Assembly: GCA_028710605.1 (NCBI GenBank)
Contig: JAQTTU010000002.1
Coordinates: forward strand, 279,105 to 343,104
Length of the DNA: 64,000 nucleotides
Direction of reading: 5' to 3'
DNA from: Sideroxydans sp.
GTDB lineage: Bacteria > Pseudomonadota > Gammaproteobacteria > Burkholderiales > Gallionellaceae
The notes under the pieces are model-generated. The model saw only the letters and a program-made list of their open reading frames with translations. It did not search any database and was not told where the DNA came from. The translations under genes and the position numbers were made by a program. Numbering within the stretch: position 1 is the stretch's first letter; each line of letters begins with the position of its first letter. Below are positions 28,462 through 40,447 of this stretch, in pieces.

Positions 28462-31400
28462 ATGATCGAGGTGAGAAACAAGGTGAGCAATTCTTCGTTG
28501 CCGCAACAGCAGGGTCTATATGATCCGCGCCATGAGCATGATGCATGTGGTGTCGGGTTCGTCGCACATATCAAAGGTCAGGCAAGCCATGACCGGGTCA
28601 GCCAAGGCTTGCTGATTCTGGAGAACCTGACGCATCGCGGTGCGGTGGGTGCCGATCCGTTGGCGGGCGATGGTGCAGGTATTCTGGTTCAGGTTCCCGA
28701 CGCATTTCTGCGTAAGGTTCTTGTCAAAGAAAAAATCACTTTGCCAGCCGTCGGTGAATACGGCATCGGCATGTTGTTCCTGCCGCGCGATGCGAAGGCG
28801 CGCGCCGCATGCGAAAAAATCATCGCTGATAAAGTCAAGGCCGAAGGACAGACATTGCTGGGCTGGCGCGATGTGCCGGTGGATAACAGCAGTCTGGGCG
28901 AGAGCGTGAAAGCGGTCGAGCCGGTGGTGCGCCAAGTGTTGATCGCGCGCGGCAAGAAGACCGCCGATCAGGATGCTTTCGAGCGCAAGTTGTTCGTCAT
29001 TCGCAAGACCGCCGAGCACGCCATACGCGCGCTGCCAAAGGGGCAAGGCAAGGGCTTCTATGTGCCCTCCATGTCTTCGCGCACGCTGGTGTACAAAGGC
29101 ATGCTGCTGGCCAATCAGGTCGGCAAATATTTCCTCGATCTGCAAGATGAAGACATGGTCAGCGCCTTCGCGCTGGTGCACCAGCGCTTCTCCACCAATA
29201 CCTTCCCCACTTGGGATCTGGCGCATCCGTTCCGCATGATCGCGCACAACGGCGAGATCAATACGTTGCGCGGCAACGTCAACTGGATGGCGGCGCGCCA
29301 GGCGGCGATGTCGTCCAAGTTCCTCGGCAAAGACCTCGACAAATTGTGGCCGCTGATCGTTGAAGGCCAGTCCGATTCCGCTTGTTTCGACAATGCGCTG
29401 GAGTTGTTGGTTGCAGGCGGATATTCGCTGCCACACGCGATGATGCTGTTGATCCCAGAAGCATGGGCAGGCAATCCGCTGATGGATGAAGAGCGCCGCG
29501 CGTTCTACGAATATCACGCCGCGTTGATGGAGCCGTGGGACGGTCCCGCCGCCGTGGCGTTCACCGACGGTCGCATGATAGGCGCGACGCTGGATCGCAA
29601 CGGTCTGCGCCCCGCGCGCTACCTCATCACCGACGACGACGTGGTGCTGATGGCTTCCGAAATGGGCGTATTGCCGATCCCGCAAAACAAGATCATCAAG
29701 AAATGGCGCTTGCAGCCGGGCAAGATGTTCCTCATCGACATGCAAGCCGGACGCATCGTGGATGATGCCGAGCTGAAACATCAGCTCGCCACCGCCAAGC
29801 CTTACGGCAAGTGGATTGAACAATCGCGCTTCATCCTCGACGATTTGCCCAACGTTGCCGCCAAGGCCACAGCACAAGCCAGCCTGCTGGATGTGCAACA
29901 AGCCTTCGGCTACACGCAGGAAGACCTCAAGTTTGTCATGCTGCCGATGGCGGCATCGGGCAAAGAAGCCATCGGCTCCATGGGTAACGACACCGCGCTG
30001 CCGGTGTTGTCACCCAAGAGCAAGGTGCTGTACAACTACTTCAAGCAATTGTTCGCGCAAGTGACCAATCCGCCGATAGACCCGATCCGCGAAGAGATCG
30101 TGATGTCGCTCACTTCCTTCATCGGTTCCAAACCCAACCTGCTCGGTGTGGATGAAACGAAACCCGCGCCGCGTCTGGAAGTGAGTCAGCCTGTGTTGTC
30201 GCACGAAGAAGCGGCCAAGCTGCATAGCATAGACAAACTGACCAAGGGCAAATACAAATCCATCGTGCTTGACCTCACTTATCCGGTGAAGAGCGGCGCT
30301 GCGGGCTGTGAAGCTGCCATCAAAGCGTTGCGCACAGCGGCGGACAAAGCCGTGGCTAACGGATTCAACGTATTAATCCTGTCCGACCGTGCCACGTCGG
30401 ATAAACGCGTGGCGATTCCTGCTTTGCTGGCAACGGCGGCGGTACATCATCATCTGGTGCAAAAAGGTTCGCGCACCAGCACCGGTCTGGTGGTCGAAAC
30501 CGGTTCGGCGCGAGAAGTGCATCACTTCGCCTTGCTGGCCGGATACGGCGCGGAAGCGGTGTATCCGTGGCTGGCTTACGACAGCATTGCCGCGCTGGAA
30601 CTGCCAGTAGATTTGACCGTGAAAGAAGCGCACAAACGTTTCACCAAGTCGATCAACAAAGGCCTGCTCAAGGTGATGTCCAAGATGGGCATCTCCACTT
30701 ACCAATCGTATTGCGGTTCGCAGATTTTTGAAGCCATCGGCCTCAACAGCGACTTCATCGAAAAATATTTCCCCGGCACGGCCACGCAGATCGAAGGTAT
30801 CGGTCTCAAGGAAGTGGCGGAAGAAGCGGTGCGCACACATATCGCCGCCTTCGGCAACGATCCGGTGCTGGCCAACATGCTGGACGCGGGCGGCGAATAT
30901 GCCTGGCGCACACGCGGCGAAGAGCACACCTGGACACCGGATTCCATCGCCAAGCTGCAACACGCCACGCGCACCAACAACGCGGCGACCTACAAGGAAT
31001 ACGCCAAGCTCATCAACGACCAGACCAAGCGCCAGATGACGCTGCGCGGCCTGTTTGAGATCAAGCCTTCTGGCAAACCAGTAGCATTGGATGAAGTGGA
31101 ATCGGCGAAAGACATCGTCAAGCGTTTCGTCACCGGCGCAATGTCGTTGGGTTCGATTTCCACCGAAGCGCACACCACGCTGGCCATCGCCATGAACCGC
31201 ATCGGCGGCAAGTCAAACACCGGTGAAGGCGGCGAAGATGCCAACCGCAACAAGACGCTGCACGGCGGCGAGAAGCTGTCCGAGATCATCGGCAAGAACC
31301 GCATCGAAGCCGATCACACCATGCTGGCGGGCGACTCGCTGCGTTCGCGCATCAAGCAAGTTGCCTCGGGTCGTTTCGGGGTTACGGCGGAATATTTGAG

Positions 31401-33138
31401 CAGCGCCGACCAGATTCAAATCAAGATGGCGCAAGGCGCAAAGCCCGGCGAAGGCGGTCAACTGCCCGGCGGCAAAGTGTCGGAATACATCGGCAAGTTG
31501 CGCCACTCCGTGCCCGGTGTCGGCCTGATTTCGCCGCCGCCGCACCACGATATTTATTCCATCGAGGACTTGGCACAACTCATCCACGACCTGAAGAATT
31601 CCAATCCATCCGCTTCCATTTCCGTGAAACTGGTGTCGGAAGTCGGCGTGGGTACGGTGGCGGCGGGCGTGTCCAAAGCCAAGGCCGACCACATCGTGAT
31701 CTCCGGCTACGACGGCGGCACCGGCGCATCGCCGCTGTCGTCGGTGAAGCATGCGGGTACGCCGTGGGAACTGGGTCTGGCTGAAGCGCAGCAAACGTTG
31801 GTGTTGAACCAGTTGCGCGGCCGCATCGGCCTGCAAGTGGACGGACAATTGAAGACCGGTCGCGATGTGCTGATAGGCGCATTGCTGGGTGCGGACGAAT
31901 TCGGTTTCGCCACCGCGCCGCTGGTGGTCGAAGGCTGCATCATGATGCGCAAGTGTCACCTCAACACCTGCCCTGTCGGCGTAGCCACGCAAGACCCGGC
32001 GCTGCGCAAGAAATTTACCGGACAACCGGAACACGTGGTGAACTATTTCTTCTTCGTTGCTGAAGAAGTGCGCGAGTTGATGGCGCAGATGGGCATCCGC
32101 AAATTCGAGGATCTGATCGGCCGCAGCGACCTGCTCGACATGCGCAAAGGCATCACGCACTGGAAAGCCAAGGGACTGGATTTTGCCAAAGTGTTCCATC
32201 AGCCGGACATGCCCGCCAGTGTGGCGCGCCGTCAAGCCGAGGAACAGGATCACGGTCTGGCGCAGGCGCTGGACAATGACATCATCGCGCAGGCCAAAGA
32301 AGCGCTGGATGCGAAGCGCGTAGTGACCATTGAAACCACGATCCGCAGCGTCAACCGCAGCGTCGGCACCATGCTGTCGCACGAAGTGGCGAAGCGTCAC
32401 GGCAATGCGGGTCTGCCCGACGACACCATCCGTGTGAAGTTGGTCGGCACGGCAGGACAAAGTTTCGGCGCGTTCCTCGCGCACGGCGTTACGCTGCAAC
32501 TGGAAGGCGAAGGCAACGACTACGTGGGCAAAGGCCTGTGCGGCGGACGTATCATCGTCAAGCCGTCCGACGACAGCAAGCTGGTGGCGGAAGACAACAT
32601 CGTGGTCGGCAACACCGTGCTGTACGGCGCGACGGCGGGCGAAGTGTTCTTCCGTGGCGTGGCGGGCGAACGCTTCGCCGTGCGCAACTCCGGCGCGGTC
32701 GCCGTGGTGGAAGGCGTGGGCGACCACGGTTGCGAATACATGACCGGCGGTATGGTGGTGGTGCTGGGACAAACCGGACGCAACTTTGCGGCGGGTATGT
32801 CCGGCGGCGTGGCTTACGTGCTGGATGAAGACGGCACGTTCCCGCAGCGCTGCAATCTGGCGATGGTGCAGTTGGAATCCATTCCCGAAGAAGTCGCCGC
32901 CAGCGAAGACGGCGAAGCGGAAAGCAAAGGCCGCGTGCATTTCAACCACTTGAACAAGGCCGATGAAGCGGCGTTGCGCGGCAAGATCGAGAAGCATCTG
33001 CGCTACACCGGCAGCGCGCGCGCTAAGCAGATTCTGGATAACTGGTCTGCGTACCTGCCCAAGTTCGTGAAGGTCATGCCGACCGAATATCGTCGTGCGT
33101 TGCTCGAAATCGCGGCGCAACAGAAGGAGGCCGCATAA
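28462..33138 (+). CDS. gltB: Glutamate synthase large subunit
   Basis: A 1558-residue NADPH-GOGAT alpha subunit. The class-II glutaminase nucleophile is Cys29 (HDACGVGF), so a 28-residue propeptide is expected to be removed. A central domain follows, then the FMN synthase domain ([32 protein letters not shown]), the 3Fe-4S cysteines [16 protein letters not shown] (about 1152-1165) and the C-terminal beta-helix GXGXG region ([25 protein letters not shown]). It makes two glutamates from glutamine and 2-oxoglutarate. Its stop overlaps the gltD start. Confidence 0.97.
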   Translation: MIEVRNKVSNSSLPQQQGLYDPRHEHDACGVGFVAHIKGQASHDRVSQGLLILENLTHRGAVGADPLAGDGAGILVQVPDAFLRKVLVKEKITLPAVGEYGIGMLFLPRDAKARAACEKIIADKVKAEGQTLLGWRDVPVDNSSLGESVKAVEPVVRQVLIARGKKTADQDAFERKLFVIRKTAEHAIRALPKGQGKGFYVPSMSSRTLVYKGMLLANQVGKYFLDLQDEDMVSAFALVHQRFSTNTFPTWDLAHPFRMIAHNGEINTLRGNVNWMAARQAAMSSKFLGKDLDKLWPLIVEGQSDSACFDNALELLVAGGYSLPHAMMLLIPEAWAGNPLMDEERRAFYEYHAALMEPWDGPAAVAFTDGRMIGATLDRNGLRPARYLITDDDVVLMASEMGVLPIPQNKIIKKWRLQPGKMFLIDMQAGRIVDDAELKHQLATAKPYGKWIEQSRFILDDLPNVAAKATAQASLLDVQQAFGYTQEDLKFVMLPMAASGKEAIGSMGNDTALPVLSPKSKVLYNYFKQLFAQVTNPPIDPIREEIVMSLTSFIGSKPNLLGVDETKPAPRLEVSQPVLSHEEAAKLHSIDKLTKGKYKSIVLDLTYPVKSGAAGCEAAIKALRTAADKAVANGFNVLILSDRATSDKRVAIPALLATAAVHHHLVQKGSRTSTGLVVETGSAREVHHFALLAGYGAEAVYPWLAYDSIAALELPVDLTVKEAHKRFTKSINKGLLKVMSKMGISTYQSYCGSQIFEAIGLNSDFIEKYFPGTATQIEGIGLKEVAEEAVRTHIAAFGNDPVLANMLDAGGEYAWRTRGEEHTWTPDSIAKLQHATRTNNAATYKEYAKLINDQTKRQMTLRGLFEIKPSGKPVALDEVESAKDIVKRFVTGAMSLGSISTEAHTTLAIAMNRIGGKSNTGEGGEDANRNKTLHGGEKLSEIIGKNRIEADHTMLAGDSLRSRIKQVASGRFGVTAEYLSSADQIQIKMAQGAKPGEGGQLPGGKVSEYIGKLRHSVPGVGLISPPPHHDIYSIEDLAQLIHDLKNSNPSASISVKLVSEVGVGTVAAGVSKAKADHIVISGYDGGTGASPLSSVKHAGTPWELGLAEAQQTLVLNQLRGRIGLQVDGQLKTGRDVLIGALLGADEFGFATAPLVVEGCIMMRKCHLNTCPVGVATQDPALRKKFTGQPEHVVNYFFFVAEEVRELMAQMGIRKFEDLIGRSDLLDMRKGITHWKAKGLDFAKVFHQPDMPASVARRQAEEQDHGLAQALDNDIIAQAKEALDAKRVVTIETTIRSVNRSVGTMLSHEVAKRHGNAGLPDDTIRVKLVGTAGQSFGAFLAHGVTLQLEGEGNDYVGKGLCGGRIIVKPSDDSKLVAEDNIVVGNTVLYGATAGEVFFRGVAGERFAVRNSGAVAVVEGVGDHGCEYMTGGMVVVLGQTGRNFAAGMSGGVAYVLDEDGTFPQRCNLAMVQLESIPEEVAASEDGEAESKGRVHFNHLNKADEAALRGKIEKHLRYTGSARAKQILDNWSAYLPKFVKVMPTEYRRALLEIAAQQKEAA

Positions 33139-34601
33139 TGGGCAAGCCAACCGGATTCATGGAATTCCAGCGCGTCAGCGAAGGCTACGCGCCAGTTGAA
33201 CAACGGGTAAAAGACTACGCCGAATTCGTCGCGCACCTGTCCGATGACCAGGCCAAACAACAGGGTGCACGCTGCATGGATTGCGGTATCCCGTTCTGCA
33301 ACAACGGCTGCCCGGTCAACAACATCATCCCCGACTGGAACGACCTGGTGTATCGCGGCAACTGGAAACAGGCGCTGGACGTGCTGCATTCCACCAACAA
33401 CTTCCCCGAAGTGACCGGACGCATCTGTCCCGCGCCGTGCGAAGCGGCATGCACGCTGGGCATCAACAACGATCCCGTCGGCATCAAATCCATCGAGCAC
33501 GCCATCATCGACAAGGGCGGCGAAAACGGTTGGGTAGTCCCTCAACCCGCGAAGAAAAAAACCGGCAAGAAAATCGCCGTGGTCGGCTCCGGCCCTGCGG
33601 GTTTGGCGGCAGCACAACAACTGGCGCGCGCCGGTCATGCCGTTACCGTGTTCGAGAAAAACAGCCGCATCGGCGGTTTGCTGCGTTACGGTATTCCCGA
33701 CTTCAAACTGGACAAACGCCTGATCGATTGGCGCGTGGCACAACTTGTCGCGGAAGGCGTGAAGTTCCAGACCAGCACTTTCATCGGCAAAGAACTGCCG
33801 GGCAAAGGCATCGTCAACGACGCGAAGAAAACCGTCAGCCCGAAACAATTGCAGAAGGATTTCGATGCGGTGATTCTGGCGGGCGGCGCAGAGCAACCGC
33901 GCGATCTGCCCGTGCCGGGTCGCAATTTGCAAGGCGTGCATTACGCGCTGGAATTTTTGATTCCGCAGAACAAGGAAGTGGCGGGCGACGCGAAGAATCC
34001 GATCAACGTTGCAGGCAAACATGTCGTCGTCATCGGCGGCGGCGACACGGGCTCCGATTGCGTGGGTACGTCCAACCGCCACGGCGCAGCATCCATCACG
34101 CAGATCGAAGTGATGCCGCGCGCGCCTGAGCAAGAGAACAAGCCGCAGACCTGGCCGTACTGGCCGCTCAAGCTGCGTACCTCCAGTTCGCACGAGGAAG
34201 GTTGCGTGCGCGACTGGGCTATCGCCACCAAGGAATTTGTCGGCGAAAACGGCGTGCTCAAAGCGATCAAGGCCGTGCGCGTCGAGTTCAAGGACGGCAA
34301 GATGAGCGAAGTGGCGGGAAGCGAATTCGAGCTGAAGGCCGACTTCGCGTTTCTCGCGATGGGCTTCACCAATCCGTTGGCGCAAGTGCTGGACGCGTTC
34401 GGCGTGGAGAAAGATGCGCGCGGCAACGCCAAGGCATCGACGGATGGCGCGGGCTGTTATCAGACCAGCGTGAAGAAAGTGTTCGCGGCGGGCGATATGC
34501 GCAGAGGCCAATCGCTGGTGGTGTGGGCGATCCGCGAAGGCCGCCAGTGCGCGCGCGCGGTGGATGAGTTTTTGATGGGTGGTAGCGTTTTGCCTCGTTA
34601 A
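33138..34601 (+). CDS. gltD: Glutamate synthase small subunit
   Basis: A 487-residue NADPH/FAD oxidoreductase supplying electrons to GltB. Cysteine clusters for the 4Fe-4S centres: [16 protein letters not shown] (about 47-62) and [18 protein letters not shown] site: [29 protein letters not shown] site: [22 protein letters not shown]. The C-terminal FAD motif is [20 protein letters not shown]. It overlaps gltB by one base. Confidence 0.97.
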   Translation: MGKPTGFMEFQRVSEGYAPVEQRVKDYAEFVAHLSDDQAKQQGARCMDCGIPFCNNGCPVNNIIPDWNDLVYRGNWKQALDVLHSTNNFPEVTGRICPAPCEAACTLGINNDPVGIKSIEHAIIDKGGENGWVVPQPAKKKTGKKIAVVGSGPAGLAAAQQLARAGHAVTVFEKNSRIGGLLRYGIPDFKLDKRLIDWRVAQLVAEGVKFQTSTFIGKELPGKGIVNDAKKTVSPKQLQKDFDAVILAGGAEQPRDLPVPGRNLQGVHYALEFLIPQNKEVAGDAKNPINVAGKHVVVIGGGDTGSDCVGTSNRHGAASITQIEVMPRAPEQENKPQTWPYWPLKLRTSSSHEEGCVRDWAIATKEFVGENGVLKAIKAVRVEFKDGKMSEVAGSEFELKADFAFLAMGFTNPLAQVLDAFGVEKDARGNAKASTDGAGCYQTSVKKVFAAGDMRRGQSLVVWAIREGRQCARAVDEFLMGGSVLPR

Positions 34602-34607
34602 CAACAT

Positions 34608-34678
34608 TTTCCCGCAGATTACGCAGATTTACGCAGATTCAAATCTGTTTAATCTGTGTAATCTGCGGGAAAGTTTTT
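34608..34678 (+). terminator. Long hairpin with T-run between gltD and hemE
   Basis: TTTCCCGCAGATT at 34608-34620 and following CGCAGATT repeats pair with AATCTG repeats ending ATCTGCGGGAAA at 34672, with GTTTTT immediately after. The internal direct repeats (ACGCAGATT) suggest a dispersed palindromic element co-opted as the gltBD terminator. hemE begins 11 bases later. Confidence 0.65.
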
Positions 34679-34689
34679 AAAGGTTTTAT

Positions 34690-35754
34690 ATGAACTTCAA
34701 AGTAAAAAACGACACTTTCCTGCGCGCCCTGTTGCGTGAACCTACCGACTACACGCCGCTGTGGATGATGCGCCAGGCAGGCCGTTTTCTGCCGGAGTAC
34801 TGCGCCACGCGCAAGCGCGCGGGTAGTTTTCTCAATCTGTGCAAAAGCCCGGACATGGCGACGGAAGTGACCTTGCAACCGCTGGATCGTTTCCCGCTGG
34901 ATGCCGCGATTTTGTTCTCCGATATTTTGACCGTGCCTGATGCGATGGGCTTGGGTCTGTATTTCTCTGAAGGCGAAGGCCCTAAATTCGAGCGTCCGCT
35001 GAGCACCGAAGCCGCGATCAAAGCGCTGCGTGTGCCGGACATCGGCAAGGATTTGAAATATGTGACCGATGCCGTATCGCAAATCCGCAAGGCGCTGGAC
35101 GGACGCGTGCCGCTGATCGGTTTCTCCGGCAGCCCGTGGACGCTGGCGTGCTACATGGTCGAAGGCGGCAGCAGCGACGACTACGCCAAGGTGAAGACCT
35201 TGATGTACAAAGAGCCCAAGCTGATGCACCACATTCTTTCGGTGACCGCCGAAGCGGTGACGCAATATCTGAATGCGCAGATCGAGGCGGGCGCGCAAGC
35301 CGTGATGATTTTCGATTCTTGGGGCGGCGCGCTGTCGCATGCGGCCTACCACGAATTTTCGCTGGCTTACATTCAGCGCATCGTGCAGGGACTTACCAAG
35401 GAAAAAGACGGGGTAAAGATTCCCAGCGTGGTGTTCACCAAGGGCGGCGGCTTGTGGATAGAGAGCATCGCCAATACGGGTTGCGATGCGATTGGTCTGG
35501 ATTGGACCATGGACATCGGCGTGGCGCGGCAAAAGGTCGGGCACAAGGTCGCGCTACAGGGCAACCTCGATCCGACCGTGCTGTTCGCCACGCCGGATGT
35601 CATCCGCAACGAAGTGGAAAAAGTGCTTTCCAGTTACGGTTACGGCAGCGGCCACGTGTTCAACCTCGGCCACGGAATTTCCCAGTTCACCAACCCGGAC
35701 AATGTGGCCGTGCTGGTGCAAGCGGTACACGAATTGAGCAAAAAATACCACTGA
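34690..35754 (+). CDS. hemE: Uroporphyrinogen decarboxylase
   Basis: A 354-residue TIM-barrel enzyme that decarboxylates the four acetate side chains of uroporphyrinogen III to give coproporphyrinogen III. Signatures: [16 protein letters not shown] (arginine contacts), [18 protein letters not shown] with the key Asp, [17 protein letters not shown] and FNLGHGI near the C-terminus. An AAAGG ribosome site precedes ATG 34690. Together with hemL and hemB, this window holds three haem-pathway genes. Confidence 0.97.
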   Translation: MNFKVKNDTFLRALLREPTDYTPLWMMRQAGRFLPEYCATRKRAGSFLNLCKSPDMATEVTLQPLDRFPLDAAILFSDILTVPDAMGLGLYFSEGEGPKFERPLSTEAAIKALRVPDIGKDLKYVTDAVSQIRKALDGRVPLIGFSGSPWTLACYMVEGGSSDDYAKVKTLMYKEPKLMHHILSVTAEAVTQYLNAQIEAGAQAVMIFDSWGGALSHAAYHEFSLAYIQRIVQGLTKEKDGVKIPSVVFTKGGGLWIESIANTGCDAIGLDWTMDIGVARQKVGHKVALQGNLDPTVLFATPDVIRNEVEKVLSSYGYGSGHVFNLGHGISQFTNPDNVAVLVQAVHELSKKYH

Positions 35755-35799
35755 TTAGCGGACTAAATATTTAGTTTTATAAACAGCTTGCTTTTTTGC

Positions 35800-35834
35800 A
35801 AAAGGCCACGGAATGTTTTCACCGTGGCCTTTTT
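35800..35834 (+). terminator. Rho-independent terminator after hemE
   Basis: AAAAGGCCACGG (35800-35811) pairs with CCGTGGCCTTTT, followed by further T residues to 35834, about 45 bases after the hemE stop. Confidence 0.88.
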
Positions 35835-35955
35835 TGCTTGCAACGTAACCCTTTGTTTTGCAATGCCATAGCCGCCTGACTAGAATTTGGGCGAAAGAAA
35901 AAAACCGTATATACCATTAGGGGTTAGCGCAATTGCTGGGCAGTTGCCCACACAG

Positions 35956-35964
35956 TTATCCACA
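35956..35964 (+). promoter_or_regulatory. Consensus DnaA box upstream of priA
   Basis: TTATCCACA matches the canonical DnaA-binding nonamer exactly. It lies ~90 bases before the priA start, downstream of the hemE terminator, where the priA promoter must lie. Confidence 0.5.
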
Positions 35965-36049
35965 GGATATGTGCATAATAAAAAATCCCTAATCAGTTCA
36001 AGTGTATTGGCTGAATTTCGCAGAAATAACCGGAGAAGTTTTTCATAAC

Positions 36050-38224
<2,175 letters not shown>

Positions 38225-38251
38225 TTATTCAAATACAAACCGCGCGAAGGT

Positions 38252-38272
38252 GCCCGTCAATAGGCGATCTAC
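38252..38272 (+). repeat. Copy of the GCCCGTCAATAGGCG dispersed repeat
   Basis: GCCCGTCAATAGGCGATCTA at 38252-38271 plus one base is an exact copy of the core seen at 39130 and, on the other strand, at 10216-10236. It lies 28 bases after priA. Confidence 0.85.
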
Positions 38273-38372
38273 GAGGAGTGCAACAAAACATTACAGGTGC
38301 TGAAAGGCAACGGTGTTTTGGTAAAGTGAAGCGGTATGTTATGGTTTGAAAAATTCAAAGAGGCTGCTAACA

Positions 38373-39011
38373 ATGAACGAAGACCCAAGAATCAAACCAC
38401 TTCAGGAGTGGAATCGCCTCGCTCGGGAGAATACCGAGAACGCTGTGGTTTCTTCCATGTTTGAGGCAACTCTTAAGGCCAGCGAACCCATCGAGACGTT
38501 CAGTTCTTGGTTGCTGGTTGCAACTGGTGCAGTTGCTTCATTTTTTATAGCCAACGCCGAGAAACTTTTGCCCTATATCTCCAAGGCTGGCTTTGTAACG
38601 TGTGGCGTATTTCTCTTCCTCTCCTGCATTTTCGGTTTGATGTCTAAGATTTTTGCTGTTCGCTGTAAGGTAGGTATCGAGACTGGTGCCGCAGTACGGC
38701 GAACCTTTGCGGAACATTTCGCTGCATATAGGCAGGAAGAAGAAAAGATTCAGGCGGGTGCCAAATTCTGGGGCATCACGCTACAAACTGGTTTGCGTAT
38801 TGAGCACGTCTTGAACGAATTTCTTAGTCTGTTTCCAAAGTGGGTTCAATGGTTTGCGCGTCGTCACTTCAAGTTGCATGCGGGCAATCCGCAAATCGGC
38901 TACATTATTCTAATCAAAAACCTTCAAGCTCAAGGTACGTTCGCACTCTTTCAGGCAATTGGGTTTCTTGGTTTTTTGGCTACTGGTTTTGTGTTCGCAG
39001 CTGCGAGCTGA
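38373..39011 (+). CDS. Small membrane protein of unknown function
   Basis: A 212-residue protein I do not recognise, from ATG 38373 (AGAGG nine bases upstream; a TTG at 38346 in frame is less likely). Three hydrophobic helices are visible: about 48-68 (SSWLLVATGAVASFFIANAE), about 76-100 (AGFVTCGVFLFLSCIFGLM) and the extreme C-terminus (ALFQAIGFLGFLATGFVFAAAS). The region between helices 2 and 3 is charged and helical. Base composition is lower in GC than priA. It sits at the left edge of the repeat-rich, rearranged region, so acquisition with that region is possible. Confidence 0.65.
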   Translation: MNEDPRIKPLQEWNRLARENTENAVVSSMFEATLKASEPIETFSSWLLVATGAVASFFIANAEKLLPYISKAGFVTCGVFLFLSCIFGLMSKIFAVRCKVGIETGAAVRRTFAEHFAAYRQEEEKIQAGAKFWGITLQTGLRIEHVLNEFLSLFPKWVQWFARRHFKLHAGNPQIGYIILIKNLQAQGTFALFQAIGFLGFLATGFVFAAAS

Positions 39012-39012
39012 A

Positions 39013-39150
39013 GCCCGGTAGGGCGCAATAACCAACGGGCATTGCGCCGTATGAGGAATTCCTAAACATCCGGTGCAATGCGCTTCGCTTATTGCACCCT
39101 ACGAATTCAACACCCCATCGCCTGAAGATGCCCGTCAATAGGCGATCTAC
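39013..39150 (+). repeat. Repeat element copy A (138 bp)
   Basis: Starts GCCCGGTAGGGCGCAATAAC, contains GTAGGG..GCAATA and TATTGCACCCTAC as inverted arms, and ends with the GCCCGTCAATAGGCG core. A second copy differing at about five positions lies exactly 503 bp downstream (39516-39653). Confidence 0.9.
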
Positions 39151-39215
39151 ATCATGCGCACGATGCAGATTCCCGAAAATAGGGCGTTGGCGTGAAGATG
39201 GGTTGCGCAAATCTT

Positions 39216-39298
39216 GTAGGATGGGTGGAACGCAGCGATACCCATCAATTGTGACGTGATGGCAAACGATGGGTATCGCTACGCTCCACCCATCCTAC
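39216..39298. repeat. Large palindrome, REP/MITE-like
   Basis: Arms 39216-39246 and 39268-39298 are 31 bases long and complementary at 29 positions, beginning GTAGGATGGGTGGAACGCAG, with a ~21-base centre. No coding capacity. Confidence 0.88.
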
Positions 39299-39355
39299 CA
39301 AACCGCCCATCCTACGAACTACAATGCCAGCAATTCCAACTCGCGGTAAATCCTT

Positions 39356-39514
39356 ATGCCAACCGACACCCAATTCCTCGATTCCATCGCCGCCGTGATC
39401 GGCGCTGATGCTGTGCTCACCGGCGCAGCCGCCGCGCCCTATGGCAAGGATTGGCGCGGGCGTTATGCCAGCGAAGCGCTGGCGGTGGTGTTTCCTGCCG
39501 ACACGCAGCAGGTG
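39356..39514 (+). pseudogene. Truncated duplicate of the GlcD-type FAD oxidase gene
   Basis: The first ~53 codons (MPTDTQFLDSIAAVIGADAVLTG...) are nearly the same as the N-terminus of the intact gene at 40448. The preceding ~40 bases, including ACTACAATG and AAATCCTTATG, also match. Similarity stops abruptly after ACACGCAGCAGGTGAG, where repeat copy B begins. The frame then runs through the repeat to a stop at 39568. This is a 5' remnant, not a functional enzyme. Confidence 0.88.
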
Positions 39515-39515
39515 A

Positions 39516-39653
39516 GCCCGGTAGGGCGCAATAACCAACGGGCATTGCGCCGTATGAGGAATTCCTAAACATCCGGTGCAATGCGCTGCGCTTATTGCAC
39601 CCTACGAATTCAAAACTCCATCGCGTGAAGATGCCCGTCAATAGGCAATCTAC
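39516..39653 (+). repeat. Repeat element copy B, interrupting the GlcD-type duplicate
   Basis: Near-identical to copy A (39013-39150). It begins exactly where the duplicated GlcD-type sequence ends. The bases after it (to ~39694, including GATGGCCGTCCCTATTGGCT) recur after copy C at ~40316-40340. Confidence 0.9.
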
Positions 39654-39771
39654 AACATATGCTTGATGGAGATGGCCGTCCCTATTGGCTTGGCATTAGG
39701 CCACAGGGTCAGTTTGATATACTTCTGAGCGAATCGAGTCTGAACAATCCCATTTCCCATTGAGGTAGGCG

Positions 39772-40290
39772 ATGACGCAATTCCGAATTGATAGCGCAGA
39801 TTCCTTGAAGGTCGCGGATTGTGAAATCAGCGGCCTTCTAACGAGCGCCTATGTTGATGGTGGATTCACAACGTCCGACAAAGCCAGCGTGTTGTTTGCG
39901 CCGTCGGCGGTGCGCGGCAGAGGCCATCTGCTATGCGCGAGGCCGCAAGGCGGCGACAAACTTGCTGGTATGGTCATCGTCGTAACCCCTGATTCTCCAG
40001 CACGGCGTTTAGCAAATATGGACGAAGCGGAACTGCATCTGCTCGCGGTTGCGGATGCATATCGCGGACAGGGGCTGGGACGCGTTCTGGTCAGTGCGGC
40101 AATATCTGCCGCGCATGAGTTTGGTTTTCAAAAGATGATTTTGTGGACGCAGCCAACGATGACCGCCGCGCAGGGGTTATACGAATCGACGGGCTTTATA
40201 CGTGCAGCACACCGAGACCCGACCATCAACGGGCTGCGCTTCCTGGCATACGAATTCAACACCCCATCGCGTGAAGATGCCCGCCAATAG
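39772..40290 (+). CDS. GNAT-family N-acetyltransferase
   Basis: A 172-residue acetyltransferase with the acetyl-CoA pyrophosphate loop AYRGQGLGRVLV (motif A, about residues 102-112), preceded by the beta-4 strand ELHLLAVADAY and followed by ILWTQPTMTAAQGLYESTGF (motif B). The substrate cannot be deduced; small-molecule or antibiotic acetylation are both possible. The last ~15 residues (NTPSREDARQ) and the TAG stop are encoded by repeat copy C, so the native C-terminus was replaced or extended. The gene lies between direct repeats B and C. Confidence 0.82.
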   Translation: MTQFRIDSADSLKVADCEISGLLTSAYVDGGFTTSDKASVLFAPSAVRGRGHLLCARPQGGDKLAGMVIVVTPDSPARRLANMDEAELHLLAVADAYRGQGLGRVLVSAAISAAHEFGFQKMILWTQPTMTAAQGLYESTGFIRAAHRDPTINGLRFLAYEFNTPSREDARQ

Positions 40291-40340
40291 GCGATCCGCA
40301 ACATGCGTTTGATGGAGATGGCCGTCCCTATTGGCTTGGC
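40252..40340 (+). repeat. Repeat element copy C (right part), overlapping the GNAT 3' end
   Basis: Corresponds to 39605-39694: both start ACGAATTCAA and include GTGAAGATGCCCG.CAATAGG and GATGGCCGTCCCTATTGGCT. Copies B and C are direct repeats bracketing the GNAT gene. Confidence 0.85.
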
Positions 40341-40447
40341 GACGCGCTAGCATTTTGATCGTTGAATTGCTGGGGTTCGTTCCTTACCCCAGCCTACGTG
40401 GGTGGCCGCGCTACAATGCGAGCCATTCAAACCCGCACTAAATCCTT

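Noticed and set aside
31213-33150. Long open frame (645 codons) antisense to gltB
   Set aside because: Covered by the conserved FMN and Fe-S parts of GltB; composition typical of a shadow frame.
39356-39568. Separate 70-residue gene
   Set aside because: First 53 codons are the duplicated N-terminus of the GlcD-type gene and the rest is repeat sequence; treated as a pseudogene fragment.
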